Origin: Campylobacter concisus
Lineage (GTDB): Bacteria; Campylobacterota; Campylobacteria; Campylobacterales; Campylobacteraceae
Direction of reading: 5' to 3'
DNA: 64,000 nucleotides
Assembly: GCF_001891085.1 (NCBI RefSeq)
Contig: NZ_JXUP01000001.1
Coordinates: forward strand, 248,001-312,000
Translations under genes and position numbers: made by a program
Part shown: positions 32,578-42,353 of the stretch, in pieces
Layout of the letters: each line of letters starts with the position of its first letter
Numbering within the stretch: the stretch's first letter is position 1
Notes under the pieces: model-generated
Databases searched by the model: none
What the model saw: only the letters and a program-made list of their open reading frames with translations
What the model was told of the DNA's origin: nothing

Positions 32578-34987
32578 ACGAATAAAAACCATACTTAGCG
32601 TCTTAACAGCTATATTTTTCATTAGTGCATTTTTTATATATAAAGCAAATATAGCTATTGGTGCAGCTCATAAATTTGATGATGGAATTTTAAATCTAAA
32701 ATTTATAGACAATGAGATAACTTTTTCTTTGAATAATATTTATGATGTCTCAAACTACGACAAACTCAATGCTGACATAAATTCTTTTGATACAAATTTG
32801 AGCAACCTTTCAATGCTTAGTGATGAGATGTTGTTATTTCATCAAAATGAAATAACAAAAGATCTACAAAACATAAAAGATACATTTATTAAAAAAGTAT
32901 TTTTTACACAAAGATCAGCTTATGTAAACTCATCTATAGATTCTTATATCCAAATAAGTCAATATGAAATACAAAATCTCGCACTTCCAAATAAGCTTGA
33001 GGCTGTATTCTATGCGATAAAAGGCGCTTTGATGCTTAGTCCTGAAGTAATAGATGAAATTTCAAAGCAAATAAAAATGTATAAAAATGAGTATAAAGAT
33101 AACCAAAAAGCTCAAAATATATTAGACAAGATGCTTTATGCGACTCAAGCTACAAAAACTTTACGTACAATCTCAAATAGTGCAAAAGAGCTACATCTTG
33201 ATAATCTAATAGAAAATTTTAGAAACAAAATCCTAGAATTTCACTCTGATGAGGTGAATAACGCAAAAATAGCTCAGATAATTTGCCTACTTACATTTAT
33301 AATATTTTGTGCATTTGGCCTCTATCAAATCAAAATGGCCTCAGAGCGTTTAAGACAGATAAAACTCTTAAGATCCACGGTTGAAAACGATCATAGCTCT
33401 ATTATCTATTGCGATAAATACAATAGGATTTCATACGTAAATAAAACCTTTGAAGAAAAAACTGGCTACAAGCTAAAAGAAATAATAGGCAAAAACCCTA
33501 GAATACTAAAATCATATATGCACCCGCAAAGCTTTTATGAATCTATAAAAGAGGCTGTGCAAAAATCTCTACCTTGGGAGAGCGATGAGCTTATAAGTAG
33601 AACAAAAAGCGGTGATTTTTTATATGAAAAGGTAAAATTTTCGCCATTTTTCTTTAAAAATAAATTTGAGGGCTATATAGCGGTAAAACTTGATAGGACT
33701 AAAGAGACACTGATACTAAACGAGCTAACTCAAAAAAATGAACAAATAAAAATACAATCTTCAATCGATAAACTAACAGGCTTTGGCAATTACTTTGCTT
33801 TAACTGAAATTTTAGACGCACAAAAAGATGGAGTGCTCATTTGCTTAAGCATTAAGAATTTTAAAATTTTAAGATTCTTTTATCAAACTAAGATTATCGA
33901 TGCAATGCTAAAAGCAGTAGCTGATACACTAAAGCTTTGTATAGATACTTCTGAGATAAAAGCAAAGCTATTTAGATTTCAAGATGACGCATTTTATATA
34001 TGGTATGAAGGTGATAATATCGTAAGAGATATTGAATATATTAGAGAATATTTTGGTTCAAATAGAATAAATGTCGCTATTGATGAAAAATTTGAAAACT
34101 TACCAGGCATAAAGATGGTGTTTGGTGTTTCATTGCCAAACGATACCCCACAAACTAACCGCCTAATGCAATCAGTCCTTGCAAATCAGCTCGCAATAGA
34201 AAATGGTAGCAATATTTACTACTATCTAGAAAATGACGCCATTGAGATGAAATATCACAAAAACCAGCTGGCAGTTCAGCTAATCGAAGATGCGTTAGAA
34301 AACGATAGAGTCATAGTAGAAGCACAAGGCATCTTTAACTTAGAAGAAAATGAGACCGAAGCAAAGTATTATGAAGTCTTGGTTCGTATAATCGATCAAA
34401 ATGGCAAGATACACTATCCGGGCGAATTTTTAGATATTGCTATGAAAACTCAGTTATATCCGCAAATAACCAAAAAAGTTATAGCCCTTGCATTTGATTT
34501 AGCCAAAAAATATCCAGACTATACATTCTCAATAAATTTATCTAATACAGACATAGCCGACGCTAGTATGAGAGAGCTTATAGAAAATAAACTAATAGAG
34601 TGCAAAGATCCTAATAAAATTTGTTTTGAAATGCTAGAGAGCGAAGAGCTTAGCGACTATGTTGCGGTAAATTCTTTCATAAAACGCGTCAAAGGCTATG
34701 GATGTAAAATTTCGATTGATGACTTTGGCTCAGGATACTCAAACTATTACCGAATTTTGGAGCTTGATATAGACACCATAAAGATAGATGGCTCGATAAT
34801 CAAAAAGCTTCCATTTGACGAAAATGCTAGAGTTCTAGTAGAAACCATCGTAAGCTTTGCAAAAAAACAAGGCTACAAAATAGTAGCCGAGTTCGCAAGC
34901 TCAGAAGAAATTTTAAACCAAATCAAAAATTTTGGAATACCTTACGCACAAGGTTTCTTACTGGGCAAGCCTCGTAGAATGGAATAG
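32567..34987 (+). CDS. PAS-GGDEF(degenerate)-EAL signalling protein
   Basis: 806 residues. Membrane helices at about 8-28 and 235-257 frame a periplasmic sensor of about 205 residues, mostly helical. A PAS domain follows (about 268-380; VNKTFEEKTGYKLKEIIGKNP). The GGDEF domain (about 395-545) reads FQDDAF in place of the signature, so cyclase activity is unlikely. The EAL domain (about 550-806) has EVL for EAL, then INLSNTD, CFEMLESEE, SIDDFGSGYSN, IKIDGSIIK and YAQGFLLGKP, so most metal and catalytic residues are kept; the usual AEGVE reads AEFAS. Probably a c-di-GMP phosphodiesterase or receptor. Coupled to the peroxidase gene upstream. Confidence 0.88.
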   Translation: MSTKRIKTILSVLTAIFFISAFFIYKANIAIGAAHKFDDGILNLKFIDNEITFSLNNIYDVSNYDKLNADINSFDTNLSNLSMLSDEMLLFHQNEITKDLQNIKDTFIKKVFFTQRSAYVNSSIDSYIQISQYEIQNLALPNKLEAVFYAIKGALMLSPEVIDEISKQIKMYKNEYKDNQKAQNILDKMLYATQATKTLRTISNSAKELHLDNLIENFRNKILEFHSDEVNNAKIAQIICLLTFIIFCAFGLYQIKMASERLRQIKLLRSTVENDHSSIIYCDKYNRISYVNKTFEEKTGYKLKEIIGKNPRILKSYMHPQSFYESIKEAVQKSLPWESDELISRTKSGDFLYEKVKFSPFFFKNKFEGYIAVKLDRTKETLILNELTQKNEQIKIQSSIDKLTGFGNYFALTEILDAQKDGVLICLSIKNFKILRFFYQTKIIDAMLKAVADTLKLCIDTSEIKAKLFRFQDDAFYIWYEGDNIVRDIEYIREYFGSNRINVAIDEKFENLPGIKMVFGVSLPNDTPQTNRLMQSVLANQLAIENGSNIYYYLENDAIEMKYHKNQLAVQLIEDALENDRVIVEAQGIFNLEENETEAKYYEVLVRIIDQNGKIHYPGEFLDIAMKTQLYPQITKKVIALAFDLAKKYPDYTFSINLSNTDIADASMRELIENKLIECKDPNKICFEMLESEELSDYVAVNSFIKRVKGYGCKISIDDFGSGYSNYYRILELDIDTIKIDGSIIKKLPFDENARVLVETIVSFAKKQGYKIVAEFASSEEILNQIKNFGIPYAQGFLLGKPRRME

Positions 34988-34990
34988 TGG

Positions 34991-35749
34991 CTAAATTTCT
35001 ATATCTATCCCGACTGGGCAGTGATCGCTGCCTGTGATCTCTGGCAAGATAAATGCGTCTTTTAGCCTATCCTTTAATCCTTGCGATATAAAGAAATAAT
35101 CAATCCTCCAGCCGACATTTTTTGCCCTTGCGCTAAAGCGGTAGCTCCACCACGAATAAGCGTCCGTAATATCGCCATTTATGGCTCTAAAGGTATCTAT
35201 AAAGCCACTTTTTAGCACCTCATCTATCCACGCTCGCTCGATAGGCAAAAAGCCTGAAGTTTTAGAGTTTGCCTTTGGGTTTTTAAGGTCGATCTCGCGG
35301 TGAGCGGTATTTACATCACCACAAAATATCACCTCTTTGCCGCTTTTTATAAGCTCTTTGCAGTAAGCTAAAAATTTCTCATAAAAATCCATTTTATAGG
35401 CTAGGCGCTCGTCATCATTTTGTCCGTTTGGAAAATAGATATTAAAAAGCACGATATCATTAAATCTATGCTCCAAAACACGCCCTTCCGTGTCGTCAAA
35501 GAAGGCTGCCTTTTGTGTAGAAATGTCAAAATTTGCTAGGCTCATCACGCCAGAGTATCCGGCTCTCTCGCCTGAGTTTACACTTATATCTTTAAAGCCA
35601 AGGTTGTAAATTTCCTTTGGTACGTCACTTTCTTTGACTTTAATCTCTTGAAGCGCCAAAAAATCAGGCTTTTGCTCCGTAAGCCACGCGAAACCATCTT
35701 TTATTACAAGTGCTCTAAGGCCATTTACATTCCAGCTAATAAGTTTCAA
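34991..35749 (-). CDS. xth: Exodeoxyribonuclease III
   Basis: 252 residues of the exonuclease/endonuclease/phosphatase fold. Motifs: KLISWNVNGLRAL at the start, LALQEIK with the metal-binding Glu, VLFNIYFPNGQ, VIFCGDVNTAHREIDL with Asp and Asn of the active site, WRIDYFFIS and the terminal GSDHCPV with the catalytic His. It repairs abasic sites and 3'-blocked DNA ends. It is a lone minus-strand gene, convergent with the signalling gene (3 bases apart) and divergent from dgkA. Confidence 0.96.
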   Translation of the reverse strand: MKLISWNVNGLRALVIKDGFAWLTEQKPDFLALQEIKVKESDVPKEIYNLGFKDISVNSGERAGYSGVMSLANFDISTQKAAFFDDTEGRVLEHRFNDIVLFNIYFPNGQNDDERLAYKMDFYEKFLAYCKELIKSGKEVIFCGDVNTAHREIDLKNPKANSKTSGFLPIERAWIDEVLKSGFIDTFRAINGDITDAYSWWSYRFSARAKNVGWRIDYFFISQGLKDRLKDAFILPEITGSDHCPVGIDIEI

Positions 35750-35802
35750 ATTTCATCCTTTTTTTAATTATAATTATGCCAAAAATCGCAAAAAGGAAAG
35801 TT

Positions 35803-36165
35803 ATGAGAAACCAGCCAGAGTATAAATTTTTTAAAAATTTTGGCTATGCAAGAGAGGGTTTGGCTGAAATTTTCAAAAACGAAAAGAGCTTTCGCATAGA
35901 AATTTGCATATTTTTGATGGCTACGATCTCGCTATTTTTTTGGAAATTTGACCTTATTTTTAATCTATTTTTGATCTTTAGCATGGCATTTGTGCTAGTT
36001 TGCGAGTGCCTAAACTCGGGCCTAGAGCGAGTGACCGATCTTGCAAGCCCAGACTATCACGCCCTAGCAAAGGCTGCAAAGGACGCTGGAAGTGCGGCCG
36101 TGATGATCTCAAATTTCTTATGTGGCGCGCTTTGGTGCGTGGCAATAGGATATAAATGGATCTAG
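35803..36165 (+). CDS. dgkA: Diacylglycerol kinase
   Basis: 120 residues from the ATG at 35803, which has AAAAGGAAAG upstream; an ATG at 35776 gives nine extra residues but no ribosome site. Three membrane helices. Key motif CECLNSGLERVTDLASPDYHALAKAAKDAGSAAV is present, shown by ECLNSGLERVTDL and AKDAGSAAVM, with the catalytic Glu pair and the Asp of the nucleotide site. It recycles diacylglycerol released during periplasmic glucan or LPS modification. The wHTH gene starts 1 base after its stop. Confidence 0.95.
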   Translation: MRNQPEYKFFKNFGYAREGLAEIFKNEKSFRIEICIFLMATISLFFWKFDLIFNLFLIFSMAFVLVCECLNSGLERVTDLASPDYHALAKAAKDAGSAAVMISNFLCGALWCVAIGYKWI

Positions 36166-36166
36166 C

Positions 36167-36394
36167 ATGAATGAAGAAATTTACAAGGCAATAATTGGCG
36201 AGAAAAAGGTAGAAATTATAAATTTGCTAGTTAAAAGCTGTGATGAAAATGGCTTCATTGTAGTAAAAATTTCAGAAATTTGTGAAAAGCTAGATGTGAG
36301 CAAACCAACCGTGATAAATACCTTTAAGTTGCTTGAAGAGAAGAAAATTTTTGAGCGAGTGAAAAACGGAGTTTATAGATTTAAAAATTTATAG
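36167..36394 (+). CDS. Small winged helix-turn-helix protein
   Basis: 75 residues. The middle and C-terminal part, ISEICEKLDVSKPTVINTFKLLEEKKIFERV, is a clear helix-turn-helix with a recognition helix (VSKPTVINTF) and a wing (VKNGVYRFKNL). It resembles MarR-like or RepL-like wings but is too short to assign. It is a cytoplasmic DNA-binding protein by fold. One base separates it from dgkA. Target genes are unknown; the DNA after it is a gene remnant. Confidence 0.65.
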   Translation: MNEEIYKAIIGEKKVEIINLLVKSCDENGFIVVKISEICEKLDVSKPTVINTFKLLEEKKIFERVKNGVYRFKNL

Positions 36395-36483
36395 TGGTGA
36401 GCAAACGCTTACCGCATCTTTTTATCCTATAGTCTTAGTAGTGATCATGCCAAATGTTAAGTGGTCAGTTATCATGACTGGAC

Positions 36484-36626
36484 CTAGACGAATGGCTCAT
36501 AAACGCCACCTGTGATCTCGCCAGCTGCATATAAATTTGGTATAGGCATAGCTGTTTGAGAGCTTATGACTTGGGTTTTTGTGTTGATATTTGGCTGCCT
36601 ATTGTTTGGTGAACTTTTGGCGTGCC
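36484..36626 (-). pseudogene. Remnant of a flavocytochrome c-type FAD reductase
   Basis: On the minus strand one frame reads GTPKVHQTIG and the next NINTKTQVISSQTAMPIPN then LYAAGEITGGVY. Joined across a frameshift near 36600 they match the C-terminal FAD-binding block of fumarate-reductase-like flavocytochrome c proteins (P.VHHTMGG..INT.TQVI...G.PIPGLYAAGEITGG). The match stops abruptly where NRLGG should follow. Only about 47 codons of a gene of 500 or more survive. The DNA between here and mop shows no more of it. Confidence 0.75.
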
Positions 36627-36806
36627 ATGTTCTGCTTAAAATGGCGGATAGGCTATAAAAGTAAAAAATAATATAAATCTTCCTATAAAATTTTTAAGTA
36701 AATAGCTTTAAAAATATTCACTACGGCTTATTTAAATTTATAACTTAGTTGATAAATTTTAGAGTATTTTGGTTTTAGTTTAAGAATAGATTTTAATTTA
36801 GAATGA

Positions 36807-36826
36807 ACGGAGCAAAATTGCTCCGT
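36807..36826 (-). terminator. Terminator-like hairpin after mop
   Basis: ACGGAGCAA..TTGCTCCGT is a perfect inverted repeat (at least 8 bp, tiny loop) 3 bases after the mop stop on the minus strand. The T-run behind it is weak (TTCATTCTAAATT), so termination strength is uncertain. Confidence 0.55.
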
Positions 36827-36829
36827 AAA

Positions 36830-37249
36830 TTATTTAACACCAACTATGATTTGAGTTGCTTTGATAATTGCAGTTACTTTATCTCCTGCTTTTAAAGCTA
36901 GGCTACTAACTGACTCTCTTGTAATGATAGCAGAAATTTTGCTGCCATTTACATCGATAATAACTTCAGCATTTACAGCTCCGTCTTTTATCTCGCTTAC
37001 AGTGCCTTTTATTTGGTTTGTAGCGCTAAGCTTAATGCTGTCATCTTTTGAAACGATAACGCTTGAAGCTTTGAATAAAAAGATAGCTTTTTTGCCAACT
37101 TTAAGATCAAGACCTTTTTCACTATCAACTGTAACAGTTGCTTTTAGCACTTCACCACCTGCAAGCTTAGCAGATATTAGCGAATTTACCGCACCTGTTC
37201 TTACCTCTGTGATCTCAACATTTAGTTGATTTCTTGCACTTATTGACAT
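36830..37249 (-). CDS. mop: Molybdopterin/molybdate-binding protein, tandem TOBE (Mop)
   Basis: 139 residues made of two copies of the Mop/TOBE domain (about 1-68 and 72-139). Each begins SARNQLN.. or SATNQIKG.. and contains an (A/R)..GAVN(S/A) turn and a closing ..KAGDKVTAIIKAT.. strand. Such proteins bind molybdate or tungstate at oligomer interfaces and buffer it in the cytoplasm. The remnant flavoprotein gene lies downstream. No mod transporter genes are in the window. The ATG is preceded by AAGGAGACAAA. Confidence 0.92.
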   Translation of the reverse strand: MSISARNQLNVEITEVRTGAVNSLISAKLAGGEVLKATVTVDSEKGLDLKVGKKAIFLFKASSVIVSKDDSIKLSATNQIKGTVSEIKDGAVNAEVIIDVNGSKISAIITRESVSSLALKAGDKVTAIIKATQIIVGVK

Positions 37250-37592
37250 TTTGTCTCCTTGTTTTGAATTAAATTATGGTGAAATTGTAAGGTAGAATTA
37301 TTAAGCAAAACTTAAAAGCTATTTATACAAAATTATAATATCAAAAATAAAAATTTTATACTTTTAAATGCCCTATAAATCGCTATTTGAGAAATAAAAT
37401 CTAAAAATTTAATTTATATTATTTTAAAAAAAATGAGAAAAAATATTACTAACTACTACTTCTAAATATCTATTTTTGTAAAATTCTTGTAAATTTGGCT
37501 TTAAAGCTGGATAAATTTAAAGATATTTTTAAGTTAAAGTAATGTTTTTAGATAAAGAAAAAATATAAAATTTGAAGTGTAAATTTAAAAAC
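37250..37592. other. AT-rich intergenic stretch between prfA and mop
   Basis: About 340 bases, mainly A and T, with no coding frame, RNA fold or clear repeat. The part just above 37260 should hold the mop promoter on the minus strand, but I cannot pick a convincing -10/-35 pair. Confidence 0.5.
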
Positions 37593-38660
37593 TTAAATGC
37601 CAGCTTCAAGCATCGCTTCTGCTTGATAGTGAGTGATAAGCGGCTCAATGATCTCGTCAAATAGCCCTGCAGCCATGATCGCATCAAGGCGATAAAGTGT
37701 TAAATTTATGCGGTGATCGCTTATGCGGTTTTGCGGATAGTTATAAGTTCTTATCCTACCTGAGCGGTCTCCAGTGCCGACCTGACTCTTGCGCTCGCTA
37801 GTCTCTTTAGCAAGTCTCTCTTGCTCTTGCATCTCGTAAAGTCTAGCTTTTAGCACCTTCATCGCAGCTTCTTTATTTTTGTGCTGGCTCTTGCCATCTT
37901 GGTTTGTGACAACAAGTCCAGTTGGTATGTGCGTGATCCTAACGGCACTATCAGTTGTATTTACTGACTGACCGCCGTGACCTGAGCTTCTCATCACATC
38001 GACTCTTATATCATTTGGATTGATCTCGATCTCACTATCCTCGACCTCTGGCATAATAGCCACAGTCACAGCCGAAGTATGCACCCTGCCCTGGCTCTCA
38101 GTCTCTGGTACACGCTGAACCCTATGCGTGCCGCCTTCAAATTTTAGTCTTGAGTAAGCACCTTTGCCTTTTATAAGTACGATAATCTCTTTAAAGCCGC
38201 CAGTATTGCCTTCGCTTTGGCTAACGATCTCAAATTTATATCCACGAAGCTCTGCGTATCTGATGTAAGCGTTAAAAAGATCTCCAACAAATAGTGCAGC
38301 CTCATCGCCGCCAGTGCCTGCGCGAATTTCTAAAAATATATTTTTATCATCGTTTGGATCTTTTGGAAGAAGTAAAATTTTGATCTCTTCTTCAAGCTTC
38401 TCTCTTGAAATTTCTAAATTTTTAAGCTCGTCTTTTGCAAGCTCACCAAGTTCAGAGTCCTCAAGTAGGGCTTTATTTTCATCGATGTCTTTTAAAATTT
38501 CTAGATATTTTGTTGAGGCAGATGCGACTGGTTCGATAGATGATTGCTCTTTTGAGAGCTTTGTCATCTTTTCGATATCGTTTGCTATATTTGGATCGCT
38601 AAGAAGCGTAGAAATTTCATTATAGCGATCCAAAAATGGATGAAGTTTATCAGCAAACAT
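37593..38660 (-). CDS. prfA: Peptide chain release factor 1
   Basis: 355 residues, normal for RF1. The peptidyl-tRNA hydrolysis motif GGQ is in [19 protein letters not shown] near residue 230. The codon-recognition tripeptide region reads [15 protein letters not shown] with the RF1-type P.T loop near residue 185. It releases proteins at UAA and UAG. It lies 13 bases after rpsT on the minus strand, probably one transcript. Confidence 0.98.
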   Translation of the reverse strand: MFADKLHPFLDRYNEISTLLSDPNIANDIEKMTKLSKEQSSIEPVASASTKYLEILKDIDENKALLEDSELGELAKDELKNLEISREKLEEEIKILLLPKDPNDDKNIFLEIRAGTGGDEAALFVGDLFNAYIRYAELRGYKFEIVSQSEGNTGGFKEIIVLIKGKGAYSRLKFEGGTHRVQRVPETESQGRVHTSAVTVAIMPEVEDSEIEINPNDIRVDVMRSSGHGGQSVNTTDSAVRITHIPTGLVVTNQDGKSQHKNKEAAMKVLKARLYEMQEQERLAKETSERKSQVGTGDRSGRIRTYNYPQNRISDHRINLTLYRLDAIMAAGLFDEIIEPLITHYQAEAMLEAGI

Positions 38661-38673
38661 TAAATTTTATAAA

Positions 38674-38943
38674 TTAAGCAGCTTTTAGAGTATTTACTAA
38701 TTGTGCAAGACGACTAACGCGACGAGCAGCAGTTTGTTTCTTCAAAAAGCCTCTACTTACGAAGCTGTGGATACTTTTATTAGCAACTTTTAAAGCTTCA
38801 TTTGCAGCATTTAGATCTTTAGCTTCTACAGCTACACGCACTGCTTTTGTTATATTTTTAAGTCTTGTGCGGTAAAATCTATTTCTTTCTGTTCTTTTTA
38901 TAGTTTGTCTAGCTCTTTTTTCAGCAGATTTATGGTTTGCCAT
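38674..38943 (-). CDS. rpsT: 30S ribosomal protein S20
   Basis: 89 residues, highly basic and helical. The start [20 protein letters not shown] and the later [20 protein letters not shown] (conserved HK..A.R) are typical of S20, which binds 16S rRNA. It is followed by prfA. The divergent glmM gene begins about 155 bases upstream. Confidence 0.98.
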   Translation of the reverse strand: MANHKSAEKRARQTIKRTERNRFYRTRLKNITKAVRVAVEAKDLNAANEALKVANKSIHSFVSRGFLKKQTAARRVSRLAQLVNTLKAA

Positions 38944-39100
38944 AATATACCTTTTTGAATAATTTTAGTCGGTGATTATATTAAAGATATAATAAATTTA
39001 ACCTTAATTTAAGTCATCCTTAATGAAAGTAAAATTTTAGATTTTAAATTAGGTAAATTCTGATAAAATAGCACAATTTTATAATAAAAAGGATAAATTT

Positions 39101-40441
39101 ATGAAACTATTTGGAACGGATGGAGTTCGTGGAAAAGCTGGCGAGAAGCTTTCAGCTCAAACATCTATGCGTCTTGCAATGGCAGCTGGAATTTATTTTA
39201 GAAAGACCTCAGCGACAAATGTGATTTTGGTTGGAAAGGACACTAGAAAAAGTGGTTATATGATAGAAACCGCCATCGTTGCAGGACTAACTGCAGTTGG
39301 CTACAACGTCCTTCAAATAGGCCCTATGCCAACACCTGCGATAGCATTTTTAACAGAAAATATGCGCTGTGACGCTGGCATAATGATAAGCGCCTCACAC
39401 AACCCATACTACGATAACGGCATCAAATTTTTTGATAGCTTTGGCAACAAGCTTGATGAGACAATAGAAGCTGAGATCGAGAAAATTTTCTACGACGATG
39501 AGCTCATCGCAAACGCCCAAAAGACGATGACAGAGATCGGCGCAAACAAGAGGATCGACGATGTTATCGGCAGATATATCGTGCAGATCAAAAATTCATT
39601 CCCAAAAGAGCTAAATTTAAAGAATTTACGAGTAGTTTTAGATGTGGCAAATGGAGCTGCTTACAAGGTCGCGCCAACTGTATTTAGCGAGCTTGGAGCT
39701 GATGTCATCGTCATAAACAACGAGCCAAATGGTAGCAACATCAACCAAAACTGTGGCGCACTTCACCCAGAAGATCTAGCGAGCGAGGTAAAAAGGCTTC
39801 GTGCCGACATCGGCTTTGCATTTGACGGCGATGCTGATAGGCTTGTAGTAGTTGACGAAAACGGCGAAGTTGTGCATGGCGATGCGATACTTGGCTCACT
39901 AGCTGCATTTTTGCACGAGCAAAAGGCGCTAAAAGGCGGAGCCATCGTGGCTACGGTGATGAGTAACGCTGCACTTGATGACTATCTAAAAGCTCATAAG
40001 ATCAAGCTACTTCGCTCAAACGTAGGCGATAAATACGTGCTTGAGATGATGAAAGAAAATGGTATAAATTTTGGCGGTGAGCAAAGCGGTCACGTGATAT
40101 TTAACGACTACGCTAAGACTGGCGACGGCCTTGTTACCTCAATGCAAGTAGTTGCTATGATGCTTAAAAAAGGCAAAAAAGCTAGTGAAATTTTTGGCGA
40201 GCTAAAGCCATATCCGCAAATTTTGCTAAATTTAAAAATCACAGAGAAAAAGCCGCTTGATAAGATAGAGGGACTAAAAGAGCTTGAAGCTAGCCTCGCA
40301 AAAGAGGGCATAAGATCGCTCTTTAGATACTCTGGCACTGAAAATTTGATCAGACTTTTGCTTGAGGGCAAAAATCAAACTTTAGTTGAAAAACGCATGG
40401 ATGAAGTTGAGAAATTTTTTGTAAAAGCCCTAAATGCGTAA
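39101..40441 (+). CDS. glmM: Phosphoglucosamine mutase
   Basis: 446 residues. The enzyme converts glucosamine-6-phosphate to glucosamine-1-phosphate for peptidoglycan and LPS. Motifs: [13 protein letters not shown] at the start, the phosphoserine loop [19 protein letters not shown] in pieces ([12 protein letters not shown], Ser near residue 100), the metal loop [12 protein letters not shown] and the sugar loop [10 protein letters not shown], and the phosphate-binding [10 protein letters not shown] near the end. SD AAGGATAAATTT. The end overlaps lspA by 8 bases. Confidence 0.98.
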   Translation: MKLFGTDGVRGKAGEKLSAQTSMRLAMAAGIYFRKTSATNVILVGKDTRKSGYMIETAIVAGLTAVGYNVLQIGPMPTPAIAFLTENMRCDAGIMISASHNPYYDNGIKFFDSFGNKLDETIEAEIEKIFYDDELIANAQKTMTEIGANKRIDDVIGRYIVQIKNSFPKELNLKNLRVVLDVANGAAYKVAPTVFSELGADVIVINNEPNGSNINQNCGALHPEDLASEVKRLRADIGFAFDGDADRLVVVDENGEVVHGDAILGSLAAFLHEQKALKGGAIVATVMSNAALDDYLKAHKIKLLRSNVGDKYVLEMMKENGINFGGEQSGHVIFNDYAKTGDGLVTSMQVVAMMLKKGKKASEIFGELKPYPQILLNLKITEKKPLDKIEGLKELEASLAKEGIRSLFRYSGTENLIRLLLEGKNQTLVEKRMDEVEKFFVKALNA

Positions 40442-40886
40442 AAGCTTAGTTAAATTTTTCATCGCATTTTTTATCATTTTTATCGTTGATCAAGCGATAA
40501 AGATGATATTTATAGATGGTTTTTCGTGGGACGGAGAGTTTTTTTCGCTAGTTCTTACATATAATAAGGGCGTTGCATTTTCGATGTTAGCCTTTTTAGA
40601 TGAGTGGCTAAAATTTATCCAAATCGCCCTCATTTTAGGCGTTTTTGTCTATCTGGTCGTTGAGAAAAAACTGCTTTGCTCGCATGCCATTTGGCTTGGA
40701 GCTTTGCTAGGAGCTGGCAGCTCAAATATCACAGATAGATTTATCCATGGCGGCGTCGTGGATTACGTCTTTTGGCATAAGTGGTTTAACTTTGCGGTCT
40801 TTAACTTCGCCGATGTGATGATCGATCTTTGCGTGGTGATGATACTTTGGCAAAGTTTTAGGAAAAGGAGAGAGAGTGGGAAATAA
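40434..40886 (+). CDS. lspA: Lipoprotein signal peptidase
   Basis: 150 residues with four membrane helices. The two catalytic Asp blocks are present: [17 protein letters not shown] and [18 protein letters not shown]. The enzyme cleaves prolipoproteins after lipid attachment in the inner membrane. It overlaps glmM upstream and the TM2-domain gene downstream (by 11 bases), so the three form a tight operon, an order also usual in Campylobacter as far as I recall. Confidence 0.97.
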   Translation: MRKSLVKFFIAFFIIFIVDQAIKMIFIDGFSWDGEFFSLVLTYNKGVAFSMLAFLDEWLKFIQIALILGVFVYLVVEKKLLCSHAIWLGALLGAGSSNITDRFIHGGVVDYVFWHKWFNFAVFNFADVMIDLCVVMILWQSFRKRRESGK

Positions 40887-41238
40887 TATCTACGTCGCAT
40901 ACGCGCTTTGGCTACTTACTGGCTGGCTTGGAGCGCATAGAATTTACCTTGGTAAATTTATCACTGGTTTTTTGATGATGGGACTATTTTTTATCGGTTA
41001 CTCTTTGCAAATCATCCTCATTGGCTACTTATTTTTGGCTATTTGGGGCATTTGGTGGATCATCGATGCATTTTTAGTTGGCGCTTATGTCGAGAAAAAT
41101 TTACAAAAAGTCGAGCTAAAAGAGAGACTAAAACTAAAAGATAAAGAGGACGACTTAAAAAGGCTTTACGAGCTTTTTGAGAGTGGTGCGATCAGTAAGG
41201 CTGAATTTGAAGCTAGAAAAGAGATACTTTTTAGATAA
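40876..41238 (+). CDS. TM2 domain protein
   Basis: 120 residues beginning at the GTG at 40876, which has AAGGAGAGAGA directly upstream. The N-terminal half is a TM2 domain: AYALWLLTGWLGAHRIYLGKF, with the conserved G..G.HRFYLG pattern, and a second helix pair with WGIWWIIDAFLVG. The C-terminal part is a charged helix ending in the short SHOCT-like motif LYELFESGAISKAEFEARKE. Function is unknown. It overlaps lspA and precedes hemJ by 9 bases. Confidence 0.88.
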   Translation: MGNNIYVAYALWLLTGWLGAHRIYLGKFITGFLMMGLFFIGYSLQIILIGYLFLAIWGIWWIIDAFLVGAYVEKNLQKVELKERLKLKDKEDDLKRLYELFESGAISKAEFEARKEILFR

Positions 41239-41247
41239 GGAGACGTT

Positions 41248-41682
41248 ATGGCAGAATATTATCTTTACTTAAAATACCTCCACTATTTGTTTTTCATCTC
41301 GTGGATGGCAGTGCTGTTTTATCAGCCAAGGCTCTACGTTTATCACGTAGAAAACATGAACAAGCCAGACTTTGTAAAAGTGGTCGAAGTGATGGAGTAT
41401 AAGATGTATCACTACATCGGTTGGGTCGCACTCATTGGCTCATTTGTAACTGGCATTTTGATACTTATGGCTATGCCTGATCTTATAAAAACTGGTCACA
41501 TCCATGTTAAAATTTTAGTTGTCATCTTAATGGCTATCTATCACCTAGACCTTGGACGCTACATGAAGCAGCTCAAAGAAAAACGCTGTAACAAAAGTGG
41601 CATCTTTTTTAGAGCCTACAACGAAGTGCCAACTATCGCGATGCTTATCATCATCTGGGTCATGATAGTAAATCCATTTTAA
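41248..41682 (+). CDS. hemJ: Protoporphyrinogen oxidase HemJ
   Basis: 144 residues with four membrane helices. HemJ signatures are clear: LKYLHYLFFISWMAVLFYQPRL (conserved His and Trp in helix 1), KILVVILMAIYHLDLGRY (Lys and His in helix 3), and the closing YNEVPTIAMLIIIWVMIVNPF with the NEVPT motif. The enzyme oxidises protoporphyrinogen IX in haem synthesis. ATG follows AAGGAGACGTT. Confidence 0.92.
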   Translation: MAEYYLYLKYLHYLFFISWMAVLFYQPRLYVYHVENMNKPDFVKVVEVMEYKMYHYIGWVALIGSFVTGILILMAMPDLIKTGHIHVKILVVILMAIYHLDLGRYMKQLKEKRCNKSGIFFRAYNEVPTIAMLIIIWVMIVNPF

Positions 41683-41691
41683 GGGAATTTG

Positions 41692-42237
41692 ATGAAGAAA
41701 TTTTTAGCATTTATTGCTTTGCCGGCACTCTTACTTGCAGCGACTCAGTACTTTGAGCCGATGCAGATAAAATTTGACAACAGACTCTACTCGCTAGCAG
41801 GCTCAGCCAAGCCTGTGCCAAATTTATTCACGCAGGAGTACTTACTGCCTGGCGAAAAGCTAGATAGTTTTAGCTACATGCTCTCGCTAAACACGCTTAA
41901 ATTTGACGCTACAGTCGAGCAAGCAGTCGAGCAAAAGATAAATGATCTAAAAGAGCTAAAAGCAAAAGGGCTAAAAGTGGCTTATAAAAAGGGCTCACTA
42001 GCAAATGAAATTTATCTTGATATCACGATATTTTCAAACCTAAATGGCGTGCCAACAGCCGAGCACTCGATATATCGCTACACCAAACAAGGCGGAAATT
42101 TAGTCCTTTTTACCATCCAAAGGCGCGCTTATAAAAAAGAGGGCATTCAAAGATTTGCTGCAAATTTCACAATAGAGTCGCAAGATTTTAGCAAAAAAGC
42201 CCTAGCCACACCTTTTCCACAAATCATCAATAGATAG
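41692..42237 (+). CDS. Hypothetical exported protein
   Basis: 181 residues from the ATG at 41692 (AAGGGAATTTG upstream). Signal peptide KKFLAFIALPALLLAATQ. The mature part appears alpha/beta, with conserved-looking SAKPVPNLFTQEYLLPGEKLDS and FTIQRRAYKKEGIQRF, and no Cys. I do not recognise the family. It lies 9 bases after hemJ and is probably co-transcribed; likely periplasmic. Confidence 0.75.
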   Translation: MKKFLAFIALPALLLAATQYFEPMQIKFDNRLYSLAGSAKPVPNLFTQEYLLPGEKLDSFSYMLSLNTLKFDATVEQAVEQKINDLKELKAKGLKVAYKKGSLANEIYLDITIFSNLNGVPTAEHSIYRYTKQGGNLVLFTIQRRAYKKEGIQRFAANFTIESQDFSKKALATPFPQIINR

Positions 42238-42353
42238 AAAAATTTGAGTGTAAATTTAGCCTTTGCACTCAAATTTTAAAACTAGACTTAATAAATTTAT
42301 CTAAAAATAAAACGAATAGTTATATGATAGGAAAAACTCAAAAAGGATAGCCT

